Positions 43,601-53,486 of a stretch of DNA of 64,000 nucleotides are shown piece by piece (positions within the stretch are counted from its first letter, which is position 1; every line of letters starts with the position of its first letter). Location: positions 32,866,873-32,930,872 of the forward strand of contig OW804102.1 in assembly GCA_942159475.1 (NCBI GenBank), read 5' to 3'. The notes below the pieces were generated by a model that had not been told where the DNA came from, did not search any database, and saw only the letters and a list, made by a program, of their open reading frames with translations. This stretch comes from Sthenelais limicola. Taxonomy: Eukaryota > Annelida > Polychaeta > Phyllodocida > Sigalionidae. The position numbers and the translations under genes are program-made.

Positions 43601-44962
43601 AGATATTTCTGGCCAGGTCTTAGAGGAGATGTTGGGAGGTGGATCAGGCAATGTGAAGCCTGCCTAACCCGAAAAACAAGAGCAGGAAAGAATATTTCAC
43701 CCCTGACTAAGGACATAGCTGGTGAACGATTTTCTCGTATAGCTATGGATGTTCTTAGTGGATTTAAACGAAGCCCAAATGGTAATATATGTGTATTGGT
43801 TGTGACTGACTGTTTTTCAAAATGGTCAGAAGCATTTTGCTTACCTGATCATAAGGCAGAGACAGTCGCCTGGACTCTGTTTAAAGATTGGATATTGCGA
43901 TTTGGCACACCAAATTCGATACATACCGATGGAGCCCCAGAATTTGAGGGTGGGGTAATGAGAGAATTATGCAAAATATTTGATATACACAAATCCCACA
44001 CGAACCCATATAGACCGATGGGGAATGGACAATCAGAACGCTTTAATAGAGTATTGGTTGAGCAATTATCATGTTACATTGATTATGGCTCTGAGAAGTG
44101 GGACACTCTGATTCCATGTATAGCCAGTGCATATAATACTAGTGTTCATGCTAGTACTGGCTGTACACCATATTCTTTGTTATTCGGTGAGGAGGCATAT
44201 ACTCCTGCTGATTTGATATTTGGTATTCCACGTGGAGGATTGGATTTGCCAGCACGAAGTGTATTTCTGGAACAATTGCGTAAACAATTACGTGAGGGAC
44301 ACAGAATTGCTCGTGACAGACTACAAGTTACTTCACTTGCTCAGAAAAAGAATTTTGATCGGAGAACTAGACTTAGAAACTTCCTGGAAGGTGAATGGGT
44401 CTACAGATATTATCCACCTATAGCGAGCAACAAATATGGGGCTAAATGGGATGGACCGTTCAAAATACTAAAAAAAGTGAATGACAGTACATATCTTTTG
44501 AATACAGCAAGAGGAGATGTACGTTGGAATGGTGATTTCCTGAAAACAGCAATAGATCCAACATCGCAAGATGGCTTGACTATTACTGCTAACCTGGGTA
44601 GTGCTCCCGAAATGGAAAAACTACGTGAGGAAGGCAGAGATGTCATTCGATTTAATGGGGGTAAGGTATATCCAGGCCAGGAGATTAAACAATTTATTTC
44701 TAGGCAGAAACCGGATAATACTAGACGTCGTGGTAGACCTCCACGAAAGCCACCTTCTAGCTTAGAGAAGAAGCATGGGGAGGATGCAGTAGTAAATACT
44801 GTGAATAATATTCCCAGCATATCTCAAAAGTTAAAAGAAAATGGTAGAAAACCGCGAAACCGAACTAAAAAGATTAATAATTATGTAGATAATACCGTGC
44901 CTCTGGTACGAGGAGAAGGGAAGAGAAACATCAATGCCCCTGATCGTTATACGCCATGCTAG
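40655..44962 (+). CDS. pol: Pol polyprotein of element 2 (PR-RT-RNase H-IN) with AT-hook tail
   Basis: About 1,435 codons, entered by -1 frameshifting (the listed start is a GTG, not a real start). Protease DTGA near 142-145; reverse transcriptase with YLDD near 571; RNase H with DTDA near 725; integrase HHCC domain at about 965-1010; DDE core Asp near 1031, Asp near 1090, Glu near 1126; a GPF-type C-terminal module near 1265-1310. Then a basic tail with RRRGRPPRKPP near 1357, an AT-hook signature that could tether integrase to AT-rich DNA (inference). All catalytic residues are present and no stop interrupts the frame. Processing by its own protease would release the enzymes in the particle. 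Confidence 0.94.
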   Translation: MRSAAGALSLSSDDNIIRIIPDITDHPQDEDSSEKLRNRLVEDREVDQPCSSLVNNISQPKAECVPISSQTNQYLDSVRGGGLETDDLALVSAIQCDDGEIKVSTLSDPCNESEILIDLTPLAVRMRWYVPVEIGKKCGEFLYDTGAQTSLVSKEFYESLISKPRLFASRMRIKPVAGEPIETLGYAIFELNIGGKIYKNACLVVSHLDGDQAILGMDFTWRYRCGIAWPGRLSLNNGKNHVNCLRKGAVGTAVIKKDIKLGAFAIINAEVSLGNLPTDRPYLVEPEVEGENGEIFGGLNTYLYNANHARMPLCNPTALPIRIRKNTPVGYIYEAEENSLKTVNPSDITDCYIAATKVEDVGVDTSSLDLLINDAHVKSDKEKDILKEMILRNQDVFRLPGETLGYTSRTTHTINTGDAVPIKQAYRRQAPVKRNVAEEHVKKMLESGAIEESDSPWASPIVMVNKKDNTIRFCVDYRKLNSITKKDCYPLPRIDDCLEALGGNTWFCTLDLESGYWQIAMDENSKEKTAFVTASGLYQFKVMAFGLCNAPATFQKMMNNMLRGLVNKTCLVYLDDVIIFGKSLQETLENLEEVFSRLREYGLKLKPKKCKLFQRQVEYLGRVVSPEGIRADPEKVKVVREWPQPKNVKEVRSFLGFASYYRQFVPNFSDMVFPIQEIVRKSSKIAKYKVEWTKNCEASFIATKNALTKAPVLAYPRAEGLFILDTDASGKCMAGVLSQIQDGEERVIGYASHSLSKSQRNYCTTYRELLAVVAYAKKFKHYILGSDFIVRTDHASLTWLIGFKEPEHMLARWLMTLQLYNITAPGVIRHRAGKSHINADALSRIPYSRCKREDCTDCGAHNAVIASAKVVNNNVQKSLNLEAEQAIDPDLKRIILFVQGTIPWPTNTGAESNEFRSIVAKKNDLVILDNLLCLRWRQPSTGKLFSRVVIPFSCRKKIFDRHHGPACVGHFGNARTHKAIKPRYFWPGLRGDVGRWIRQCEACLTRKTRAGKNISPLTKDIAGERFSRIAMDVLSGFKRSPNGNICVLVVTDCFSKWSEAFCLPDHKAETVAWTLFKDWILRFGTPNSIHTDGAPEFEGGVMRELCKIFDIHKSHTNPYRPMGNGQSERFNRVLVEQLSCYIDYGSEKWDTLIPCIASAYNTSVHASTGCTPYSLLFGEEAYTPADLIFGIPRGGLDLPARSVFLEQLRKQLREGHRIARDRLQVTSLAQKKNFDRRTRLRNFLEGEWVYRYYPPIASNKYGAKWDGPFKILKKVNDSTYLLNTARGDVRWNGDFLKTAIDPTSQDGLTITANLGSAPEMEKLREEGRDVIRFNGGKVYPGQEIKQFISRQKPDNTRRRGRPPRKPPSSLEKKHGEDAVVNTVNNIPSISQKLKENGRKPRNRTKKINNYVDNTVPLVRGEGKRNINAPDRYTPC

Positions 44963-46342
44963 TTGAATATTATAGCAATCTTTCTTCTGGTCTGGTAGTG
45001 ATTGAGCTCCCATGGCGATTATTGACTGTTGAAACGAATAAATCGACAAATAAAAATAAACACAACGAGAAGTATCCAATGGGTTAATCTATGAGCGTAT
45101 GATGATCCTTGGAGCCCTATACTATATTCATATATGTGGAGAAAAGAAAAATACAAACATTGCAATGATTTATGTACGAGAACTACCTTGGTAGGCACTG
45201 CTATAAGCAGACCATTCTACAACTGATTGGATTGAGCCTTCTCTCTTGGTACGGTCTCAGTGCTATTCTTATGTATATTGACATAGTTAAAAGTGAATTG
45301 TTTTCAATAGCTTAGAAACTGCTGTATATTTCATGTGATTACCTATCCAGCTATTGGCTGGGTGATTGTGTTAATCGAGTACAGGTTAGTTGGACGGTGG
45401 GGTGTTTCAGGCACTCCTGCCTTGGTCTTCAAACCATACGGACTGCTGAACCTAGGATACGAAAGAAAGTTTCTCGTTTTTTGTATTGAGGGAGTCATTC
45501 TTGCCTCTGTTACAAGACATAAACTGTAAGTAGATCCTTTTCTGAAAAACTAGTTACTGGAATATATTGCCTTGATATAACATCATTATGACTTAGAACT
45601 CTAATGTAGGATGTTGCTCGACTCAGGGATACCGGTGCTCGTGGCAAGCTATCCTATCATGAATATTTATGAGTTTGAAAAGTAAGGATGTAAACAAAGG
45701 TCGATGTGTATGTGATATGTTATCGTGTGACTGATAATTAAGCGTAAATAAGCAAATTATTCACTTGATATTATCTAAAGGGGATGACTGACATACCCTG
45801 ATTAAGTTGATGTATTGTGGAAACATTAATCTCGCTGAAGATACGTCATACTAGCTATATTTGGCATGAATGTAATGGTTTGGGCTTTAGACACGATTAA
45901 AACTATGTTAAACAGGCTGTTTTTCAATGCGCACATTTGCGATATCCTAGTACAAGGCTTAGCAATGGTTAGCGGTATGAAATCTATCAAGCTAGATAGA
46001 TTTCTACCTATGCGCACAAAGTCTAGCGATATGTTAAAAAGTTTGGCCGTGCTTTTGGGGCATACATGTTCCGGCCGGAGCCGAGGGAATCCGCAGGGTC
46101 CCCTAGCATCGCGCAGTGCGGCCTATTCTTATGACAAAAGCGCGGACGTCGGAGAGAGCAGGGTACGGTACGTGCAGTGTTGAGTTCTATGGGACTGCGT
46201 ACGAGAGGTCACCTAAATCGACTAATACTGTATTCTAGCTTCGCGCAGCCTGTGCGCAAGTTGCGCATTGGTTAATATTGAATTATTACTAAACTATTAT
46301 TGTTTTTTTTTGTTTTTTCAGGATTAACCTAATCTGGACCTT
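44963..46342 (+). other. Element 2 spacer between pol and ORF3
   Basis: About 1.4 kb without a domain. A 64-codon ORF (45335-45529) ends just at a strong donor-like ACT/GTAAGT (45526-45531). A GC-rich patch at 46070-46160 and a cluster of TGCGCA words at 46246-46269 precede the splice acceptor. It could be an intron or a regulatory region for ORF3. Confidence 0.45.
46290..46321 (+). promoter_or_regulatory. Strong 3' splice site before ORF3
   Basis: TTACTAAAC (branch-point-like), then a T-rich tract and TTTTTTCAG ending at 46321, 21 nt before the ORF3 ATG. This suggests ORF3 is translated from a spliced subgenomic RNA, the way env is in env-bearing gypsy elements and retroviruses. Confidence 0.6.
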
Positions 46343-48256
46343 ATGGCCGGAAAAGGGCCGGCAGCGATTCCAGCTGCTGCACCGAATGAGGTCGATATGG
46401 ACACCTCAAAGCAAGTCCAACCCCCGAATAAAAGTTTGAAAGAGGCTGGTGCTTCAGGCAAGGCCTCTACCCTTCCGAATCAAAATTGCCCGACCATGGA
46501 GGACTTTTTAAAGTCCTGTAGCTCCAGTGGCATTGCCGTCCCGAAAGACCTTGCGAACTACAAAATTCCCAAGGTTGGTGAACAGAAACAAGGTAAAAAA
46601 CAGTCCAAAACGAAGAAAAAATCGTCTGATGCTAGTTCTACTGCTTCCAGTTATCGGGAGAGGGACGATGTTCCCAGACGTTTTAATATTCGAAGAAAAT
46701 CAACTAAGACTTGGTTGCCTAAAGAAGACACCTCTGTCGTTCCTATTTTGCCGAATGATGAGAAGGATGAGTTTACTTCAGTACCCGAAACCGATGATGC
46801 TCTAGACGATATGAATCGTTTTGAGGAATTGTTTGCGACTAATTGCGAGACTTCCAATGTCTTAGCAGGTAAAAACTGTGTAGTATTTGAGGACCAGTAC
46901 CTTAAATTAAAAATGGCTGCTCAGATATTCACGAACAATATGCGATGTCCCTTTACCTGTTGCAGGTCTAAGGATCTGAATCCAGAAGGTGTCAAAGTGT
47001 ACTCAACGAAAGAAACATTTCTGAGACATTTGTGTGAGGAGCACACTCCACTTGTCTCAGGACTGAAATGCCCTATTCGATGGTGCCCCCATGCGTTTGA
47101 TCGAATGTCAGACTTATTGATACATTTGACAAGCCCTGGAGGAGGTCATAAACGGGGTAAGTCAAGTGCTGGTCGTATACTTGAAGATGTGCGCCTTAAC
47201 CCTACTCTGGTTACGGTTGCCAATCCGAATTTTCATTTGAGCCTTGTAGTGACTCGTAATGTGTGGCAGGCCCTGGAGGAGGCTGCACGAGAATCTGGGT
47301 TTGTACCAAAGGCTCAAGGACAAATGATAAAGAAACAAAAGGTTGTTGATGCTCCAATTCCATCAGTGAATGCTTGGACAGCAAGACAATCTGCGATGCC
47401 TACTATTTCTAATAGTTGTAGTTTTGAAGCAGCTGGGATTGGTTTGAACGTGACCAGTGAGAGTCTACACCAGATAAAAGATGAATTCAGTCATGCTTTG
47501 GGTCAATTTAACGTGGCCTCTGCTATGGCTGAGGAACAGTTTAAAGATGCTGTGATAGCTGCGAGAGAACGTTTTGAAAGACATTTAAATGACTTAATGA
47601 AGCCTTTGGCTGATGTTGAACAGATTGTAAAAAAACAAGAGGAAGTCAAGAGTCTACTGGAGGTAGTCGAGGAAACGAGCAACCTTAATGACATGTTACA
47701 AATGCGTGTATTAGATCTGGAAAATTCTAATAAGAATCTCACAGATAAAGTGGCTAAATTGGAGGCTGAGTTAGCTTCCAATTCGACAAAATCTTCTCCA
47801 CGTCCTTCCACTTCTTCAGGTAAGAATGTTGTACCATTGACGACGATGGAGATGATTCGTGCCAGAAATGTAAGGGCTAGACAGTTAATGAATCGTACCA
47901 CTTGTACCGTGACAAATTCTGTTTCAGACTTGAATAAAACTATGATTAAACCTTCGACTGGGACTACAAAATCGGTGGCTGAACTAACTACATCTGCTGA
48001 GGCCATTGCTGCACAATTATTCGAATCGTCCAGTTTTCCACCTACTGGTTGTACCCAGATGCTATCACCTGATAGCTTGGTGACTGGGTCGTCTATGGTT
48101 ACCTCTATGACGTCTAGTGTCATGGGAGGAGGTTTGAATACTCCAACAAAGCAGAGATTTGATGATGACAAGATGATAAAAGAACTGTCGGATTTGATTG
48201 ATGATAACGAGAAAAATCGTTCAAAAACGAACGAAACGAGTGATAATCCTTCATAG
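46343..48256 (+). CDS. ORF3 of element 2: zinc-finger and coiled-coil protein of unknown function
   Basis: 637 codons in the position env normally takes. The N-terminal third is Lys/Ser-rich and basic. Two finger-like Cys/His units follow: CPFTCC with paired His at H-x4-H (about 201-236), and CPIRWC with a later His pair (about 243-270). A coiled-coil-like region (about 393-478) with heptad Leu/Val and Glu/Lys comes next, then a Ser/Thr-rich tail. There is no signal peptide or membrane segment, so it is not an envelope glycoprotein. A plausible role is nucleic-acid or chromatin binding. The frame is fully open in a very young element, which argues that it is functional. I do not recognise a named family. 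Confidence 0.8.
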   Translation: MAGKGPAAIPAAAPNEVDMDTSKQVQPPNKSLKEAGASGKASTLPNQNCPTMEDFLKSCSSSGIAVPKDLANYKIPKVGEQKQGKKQSKTKKKSSDASSTASSYRERDDVPRRFNIRRKSTKTWLPKEDTSVVPILPNDEKDEFTSVPETDDALDDMNRFEELFATNCETSNVLAGKNCVVFEDQYLKLKMAAQIFTNNMRCPFTCCRSKDLNPEGVKVYSTKETFLRHLCEEHTPLVSGLKCPIRWCPHAFDRMSDLLIHLTSPGGGHKRGKSSAGRILEDVRLNPTLVTVANPNFHLSLVVTRNVWQALEEAARESGFVPKAQGQMIKKQKVVDAPIPSVNAWTARQSAMPTISNSCSFEAAGIGLNVTSESLHQIKDEFSHALGQFNVASAMAEEQFKDAVIAARERFERHLNDLMKPLADVEQIVKKQEEVKSLLEVVEETSNLNDMLQMRVLDLENSNKNLTDKVAKLEAELASNSTKSSPRPSTSSGKNVVPLTTMEMIRARNVRARQLMNRTTCTVTNSVSDLNKTMIKPSTGTTKSVAELTTSAEAIAAQLFESSSFPPTGCTQMLSPDSLVTGSSMVTSMTSSVMGGGLNTPTKQRFDDDKMIKELSDLIDDNEKNRSKTNETSDNPS

Positions 48257-49070
48257 TATTTCACTGTGCTGAGTGTGTAGAATATTCGATTTAAATTGGA
48301 TGGTATGTCCTTATATTGTTTATGTCTGAATATAATATCAACTTTGGTTAATATTTGTAAAATTTCTTGTCTGAATATTTAATTTCTACCTGGCGATGTG
48401 AGGCGGACATTTTAAGAAACAGCAGATTCGTATGACAGTAGGATCCCGAAGCTTAAGAAACCGCTGATACGGGATGAGAGGAGATGATCGATCAAGAACA
48501 AGATCTGCAATAGTGTGCGATATTTATTTGAGAAGAGAAAATATGTATTCACTTGATTATTAATTTTTCCTTGAAAATTTGTCTTAATGAGACCATACGC
48601 GCAGGTTTGCGCAGTGCTTTCAAGTTGTGTTTATATTAGTATTTCTTCTACCTTGAAAAAAAAAACAGAACAGAATTTTTTTTTTTTTTTTCCCTGTTTA
48701 TATTGTTCGCCACTTTGTATTTTTCCTCTGTGATCGTTTTAGGTGTTTAAAAAAATGTGTAGTTTGGATGACAGAAGAAGCAGATATTATTATGAAATAT
48801 TTCCATGATATATTTATAGAAAATTGTGATAATTAATTCTTTACTGGATTTTACCCGGCTTAGAGAGTCTTGAAGAGACTTGTGGCAGTCTTTATGAGAC
48901 TTTTGTATTTTTTGCGCTTCATATTTTATATTTTGCGCAGGGTTCATGTGTAAAGAGTTATGAGAGAAGTCGATTACTTCTTTTATATATTTCAGTTTTC
49001 TTGTCGTGATGTTATTTCTGTTGTGTATCAAGTTATCTTATGAATAACTTTTAAACCTCGTAGGGGGTAA
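48257..49070 (+). other. Element 2, 3' non-coding region
   Basis: AT-rich, with A and T homopolymers near 48655-48692, several GCGCA words, and a short polypurine tract AGGGGGTAA (49062-49070) abutting the 3' LTR. Confidence 0.6.
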
Positions 49071-49418
49071 TGTAGTGCCGTTACTTTATCTTACTTTTTG
49101 TACTACTTGCGATTGTTTTAATATAGATTATATAACGTGCGCATGCTGCGCATTCAGTTATCGCGCCTTGCGCATGTTACTTCGTGTAGTATAATTACCA
49201 GAGTAGCCACAAGGTGGCAGTACGACATTGTCTACTTCCCTATATTCTCATTTGCTTCTTTGTACTTCCTATTATTTACTTACAACACCTTTTGTTATAC
49301 GTGATACTATTGTACCTGTCTTGAATCTGCCTCATAGAATAAATTAGAGTAACTACAATATAGTTAACGCTTGTTGTCTTTATTTCTCCTCCCCTGCGCA
49401 CACCTGAGGGTCATTACA
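49071..49418 (+). repeat. Element 2, 3' LTR
   Basis: 348 bp, identical by eye to 37926-38273. AATAAA at 49338-49343 is the likely poly(A) signal. Followed by the target duplication GACC. Confidence 0.95.
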
Positions 49419-50800
49419 GACCTATGCTAGGCCTATATCTCAAGGCATTAATCTGTAGCAGAATCTCACCAAAAGCAACTCCAGTCACATATTATACAGT
49501 GACATTCAGGTACAATAATATTTCACCGAAAGGTGGATTATTACAGCCTCATCAAGTATACATTACAATAGTCTACTAGCAACGATTTAGAAAATATCAT
49601 TATAATTACTATGATAAAGTAAAGTATAGGTCGACAAGCCTTGGTTGAATTGAACCAGGGTTTGGTAGACTAAGACAATATATATTCAAGGACGAGAGAA
49701 ATAAAAAACATTATTTCTTTGACAAGGTAGAGCAACATATTTTCATAAAAACGATAGAAATAGGAGACACGATTTCTTGGTCTTAAATCGAGGAATACAC
49801 CTAGATTTCCTGATCGATATACATACAGGGAAGGAAATTATTTCCAAGAGGTTGATCGCGAAGAACACCTTAATCAATTAGAGTGACATCAACAATTCAG
49901 TCGAACTCAATAAACAGTAATGAGTAATATGTCAATAGATGATAATTGTACAATGTAATCTCGAGATACAAAGGACGAGACACTGTACATTAACACTGGA
50001 AGATCTGATTTTATTTTATTTCGTTTAAATCTCACGTTTCCATATGAAATAAAGGCTTGGAAACCTATGGCCCACAGCTTATGTCAACATTGCAGCACAT
50101 AACCAAAATACAGTTTACACCATACTCATTTCGAATTACAAATAATTCCTAATAATTATTCCTATTAATCTGTTGTACCAACACACACACACTAAGCGAC
50201 CTCCTGGTAGATCTATTATTAGCATAGAATGGGGTACCCATTTCCAGGTATTGGACTTATTGATGTAACTGGATTGAACTTGAAACAATATACATACATA
50301 CAACTACAAATACAACCATAAAAACGCCATCTGGTGCACATATCTTCCAAATGTGCCTTACAAACAATGATAAATTATACAGTGTTGCATGTTGCAGATC
50401 AAGCACATCCTTGTAACCATTATTATTGGAAGAGAAACAGTTTCAGCGAAGGAACCTTTTGCAGACAGTGATGCAAATCAGAATAAACTATTATCTTTTA
50501 TGCTAAATTATGTTAATATATCTCGCAAGGCTTGTTTGGTCACATTTTCTTGCACTTTACATTGGTTACATCTCGTCAGTCAGCTGATCGTTTAGGGCAG
50601 CAGCGTCAGCACACTTCTTTCGATAATTGGCCTTTGACCCAGCCGATCGCAAGTTGTTGCAGATGGCTGTGTGTATTACAGAATCAATGTTTTTCTTTTC
50701 CGTGGGCCGGACACTCTTGACTGCCTCTGTAATAGAATCAAACAAGGAACATTTTAAAATGACATTTTCCCATTTGGAACCATTTCATGAGAATCGACCA
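49419..50800. other. Unassigned intergenic DNA
   Basis: AT-rich flank that continues the pre-insertion locus. No gene or RNA recognised. Confidence 0.4.
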
Positions 50801-50802
50801 TA

Positions 50803-51316
50803 TGAGTAATTCTCCCAAACGGGCAGCATTTGATTTCAGGAGGCCAATTTTTTACAAAAAATAAAATTCGTTGAATCTCTACAATCTTTGGCATACGTAT
50901 AGCAGGGAATATCAGCATTATGCAGACGAAATTTGGGAAGGCTGTGGCAAATATTTCCATTCCTCCACCTATGCTTCAAATACCCCCATTTTTGCCTATT
51001 TTTGCCATATTTCGGCCATATAAACGCCGATTTATCAATAATATTGTGTAAAAATGAGGTGAACTACCAAGTAATTATGACAGCAAAATTGAATGACAAA
51101 GTCAGAGGTAGGGAATCGATGGTGGCCGCCAAAATAACGCCTGGTTGTAACTAGAAGTTTGAATACCTTTTTGTCAATATAACAGTTTTAATTCAATCAA
51201 TAACTGTGTTAATATAGAATGATCTCTTTATTTCTAATAACTATGACGTAACGGCGACGCTATATTCGTAACGGCGACATCCCAACCAAATGACACCCGA
51301 TTGGGAGAATTACTCA
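50803..51316. mobile_element. TIR element of about 0.5 kb
   Basis: TATGAGTAATTCTCCCAAAC (50801-50820) and its inverted counterpart at 51299-51318, arms of about 23 bp with one mismatch. The edges suggest a TA target duplication. The interior carries two copies of GTAACGGCGAC (51248-51280) and no transposase. Confidence 0.6.
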
Positions 51317-52866
51317 TATTCAAATTACTCTAAGAATACACCTTTTTCAGTCGAACCAAGGGTAAAATATAACCAACTGGAACATCAGGGAACGTCCGCC
51401 ATTCATTTAAAATCAAAAATCGTCAAATAATATATTTCCTCACAACCCAATACTAACCCTATATGTCCAATTTTCGTAATAAAAAATAATTTCAAACCGA
51501 ATTCAAAATTCAATTTCCGACGAACATAATAATAATTTCGCCATGAGGCTTCATATCCAGATCGACAGGCTCGTTTTACATCGTACCAGCTAGATTTAAA
51601 ACAATAAGATGCTATAATTAATCTGTAATATATAATTTTCAATGAACCAACTGACTTCTATCTTGTAAGAATTCAAAATGGCTACCATACCTATATCAGT
51701 AAAAATCCTGAACATTTTCAAGCTCAGCAAAGTAACCTTACTCGACTACAGATCATTCTTATGAAAACATTTTAACAATTACACCTTTATCTTGAACGTA
51801 GCCTTATCAGATCTATCGTTAATGACCCAGTTTTCAAAACACCTCCATGCTCGACCATTTTCTGGCCTTCGTCTGGCTTAATAATATCCGCCATTGACAA
51901 GGCAATCAGTTTAACCTTGAAGTCTATGAGAAAACATTTGGAAATCGAACATCGTGCAAAATAAGATTTTTTTAAAACCGACAATAGCTAAATCGTGACA
52001 ATACACATCATATGTACCGAGTCTATAACCAATATTCGCGATATTTCCACTGTATGGAAGAAAAAATTATCCGCCGAGTGAACGTCGCCGAATATCGTTT
52101 TAATATGGCCGTCTATGGGCGTGACATTTCTAACACAAAAACATCAAATTACTCGAAGAATTTACCGTTTTCAGTCAGACCAAGGGCATGATATCTCCAA
52201 TTGAAACCTCCGAGAAGGTTTGTCATCCATTTAAAAGCAAAAATATGTAAAAATCTCCAAATATTCCATTCAGATATGTCCCTATGTTAATCCTATGGGT
52301 GAAACCCACGTCGTAGCTGGCACCGTTATTTTCCTTAATATTCACCTACACTTTTGCAAAAACATTTAATATGACGGGACTTAACGCCTGAACAAAATAT
52401 CCAGCGTGAAACAAACACGTTCTCTTTTATTTTAGCTAATTTTCGGTGCACAAATTCGTCATTTGCAAATCCGAAAAGGGTCCGCCATCTTGGCATCTTG
52501 ACGCATATCTTTAACATAGGCAAGCCAAATTTGAAACAGAATTATCCCTTAAAATCGCTAATTTAGAACATCTGAATCGGCTATAATGTTCATTTGGACA
52601 CAAGAATGGGTCTGAGACATTTATTTTAAAACAATTTTGCATAATTACTGAGAAAACGGCTGCCTTAAGTGGTGGCACTGAATGCCTTATTGAATACCTA
52701 ACTGAATGCCGCGTCACCGCATCACTTTTTCACTGTTTTCTCTTGAAATACACAATATTTTTTGTTCTAAATCATGTCAAATATTCTTTTTAATGAAAAG
52801 AGTCTTAAATATACCTTCAAAAACGATTTTAAAGCCCGTTTTAAGTTAAGTTTCAAACAGTAGTTC
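51317..52866. other. Unassigned DNA with a diverged direct repeat
   Basis: No gene. The region 51318-51440 (AAATTACTCTAAGAAT, TTTTTCAGTCGAACCAAGGG) recurs diverged at 52139-52275 (AAATTACTCGAAGAAT, TTTTCAGTCAGACCAAGGG), about 130 bp each. Confidence 0.5.
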
Positions 52867-52896
52867 CAGGATTTGCCCACTAGGGGGTCACTCTGG

Positions 52897-52904
52897 TATA
52901 AAAG
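52897..52904 (+). promoter_or_regulatory. TATA-box-like promoter
   Basis: GGTATAAAAGAGCCCC gives a clear TATAAAAG. About 30 nt downstream lies CACGCACCATTAG, initiator-like. No coding region follows directly. The downstream DNA has AGCAA(A/G)CTCTAGTGAG twice (53067 and 53386) and then a short ATG exon-like unit at 53462-53480. It may belong to a retroelement LTR or to a host transcript. Confidence 0.4.
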
Positions 52905-53461
52905 AGCCCCCTCCTCACGCACCATTAGTAGTGCCTAGGATCTTGGTCTGGCAGGAGCTATGACCATTTTTCTCAGATTTTGCCTGTGACACCCCACCTG
53001 AGCAGCCATCGGAGCCTGATCACCTGTTCATATTACTGTATACCTGTGCTGTGTCTGCTTTCTTTCAGCAAACTCTAGTGAGTTTCAATTCTCAACATTT
53101 TCTTCAAGTTTCAATGGAGCCCCAACACATTGGCTTGGATTGACTGAATTGGTTCTCTTCAAGACTATATTGGTACAATGGTAGTGGTTCGACTTCACCT
53201 TATGGACTCCAAAAATGGTTTTCATGGATTCTTCACTTCTTATCACCACACTGGATACTGTGTTGTGTTTCCTTTTCAGGAATTTATGCAAAGGAATCCA
53301 TGTTAACCTGGATGGAACTTATTGTTGAGGAATACTCCATGAATACCTGGAGTGGACTACTGTGATATTGTGATTCTGTTTCTAGCAAGCTCTAGTGAGC
53401 TTCAAGGGAGCTAGGAGATTCAAACCCGGAATAATTTGGAAGCATAAGTTCTTAACGAAAA

Positions 53462-53486
53462 ATGCTGGATCACCAAAACTGTAAGT
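53462..53486 (+). other. Start codon plus splice-donor-like unit (duplicated at 55610)
   Basis: ATG and six codons, then T/GTAAGT: ATGCTGGATCACCAAAACTG followed by TAAGTTAACTC. The same sequence recurs at 55610-55634, both with an upstream A-rich stretch. It could be a first exon with donor, or simply another mosaic segment. Confidence 0.35.

Larger units (their letters stand above)
37926..49418 (+). mobile_element. Element 2: complete Ty3/gypsy retrotransposon with a zinc-finger third ORF
   Basis: 11,493 bp bounded by 348-bp LTRs that I find identical by eye, with GACC duplicated at 37922-37925 and 49419-49422. Order: 5' LTR, primer site, leader hairpin, gag (interrupted by one frame change), pol by -1 frameshift, a 1.4-kb spacer, ORF3 behind a strong splice acceptor, an AT-rich 3' region, a short polypurine tract, 3' LTR. 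The identical LTRs mean a very recent insertion. Pol and ORF3 are intact. Confidence 0.96.

Noticed and set aside
47503..48264. A 253-codon minus-strand ORF
   Set aside because: It is the antisense shadow of ORF3 of element 2. Codon pattern and domains belong to the plus strand.
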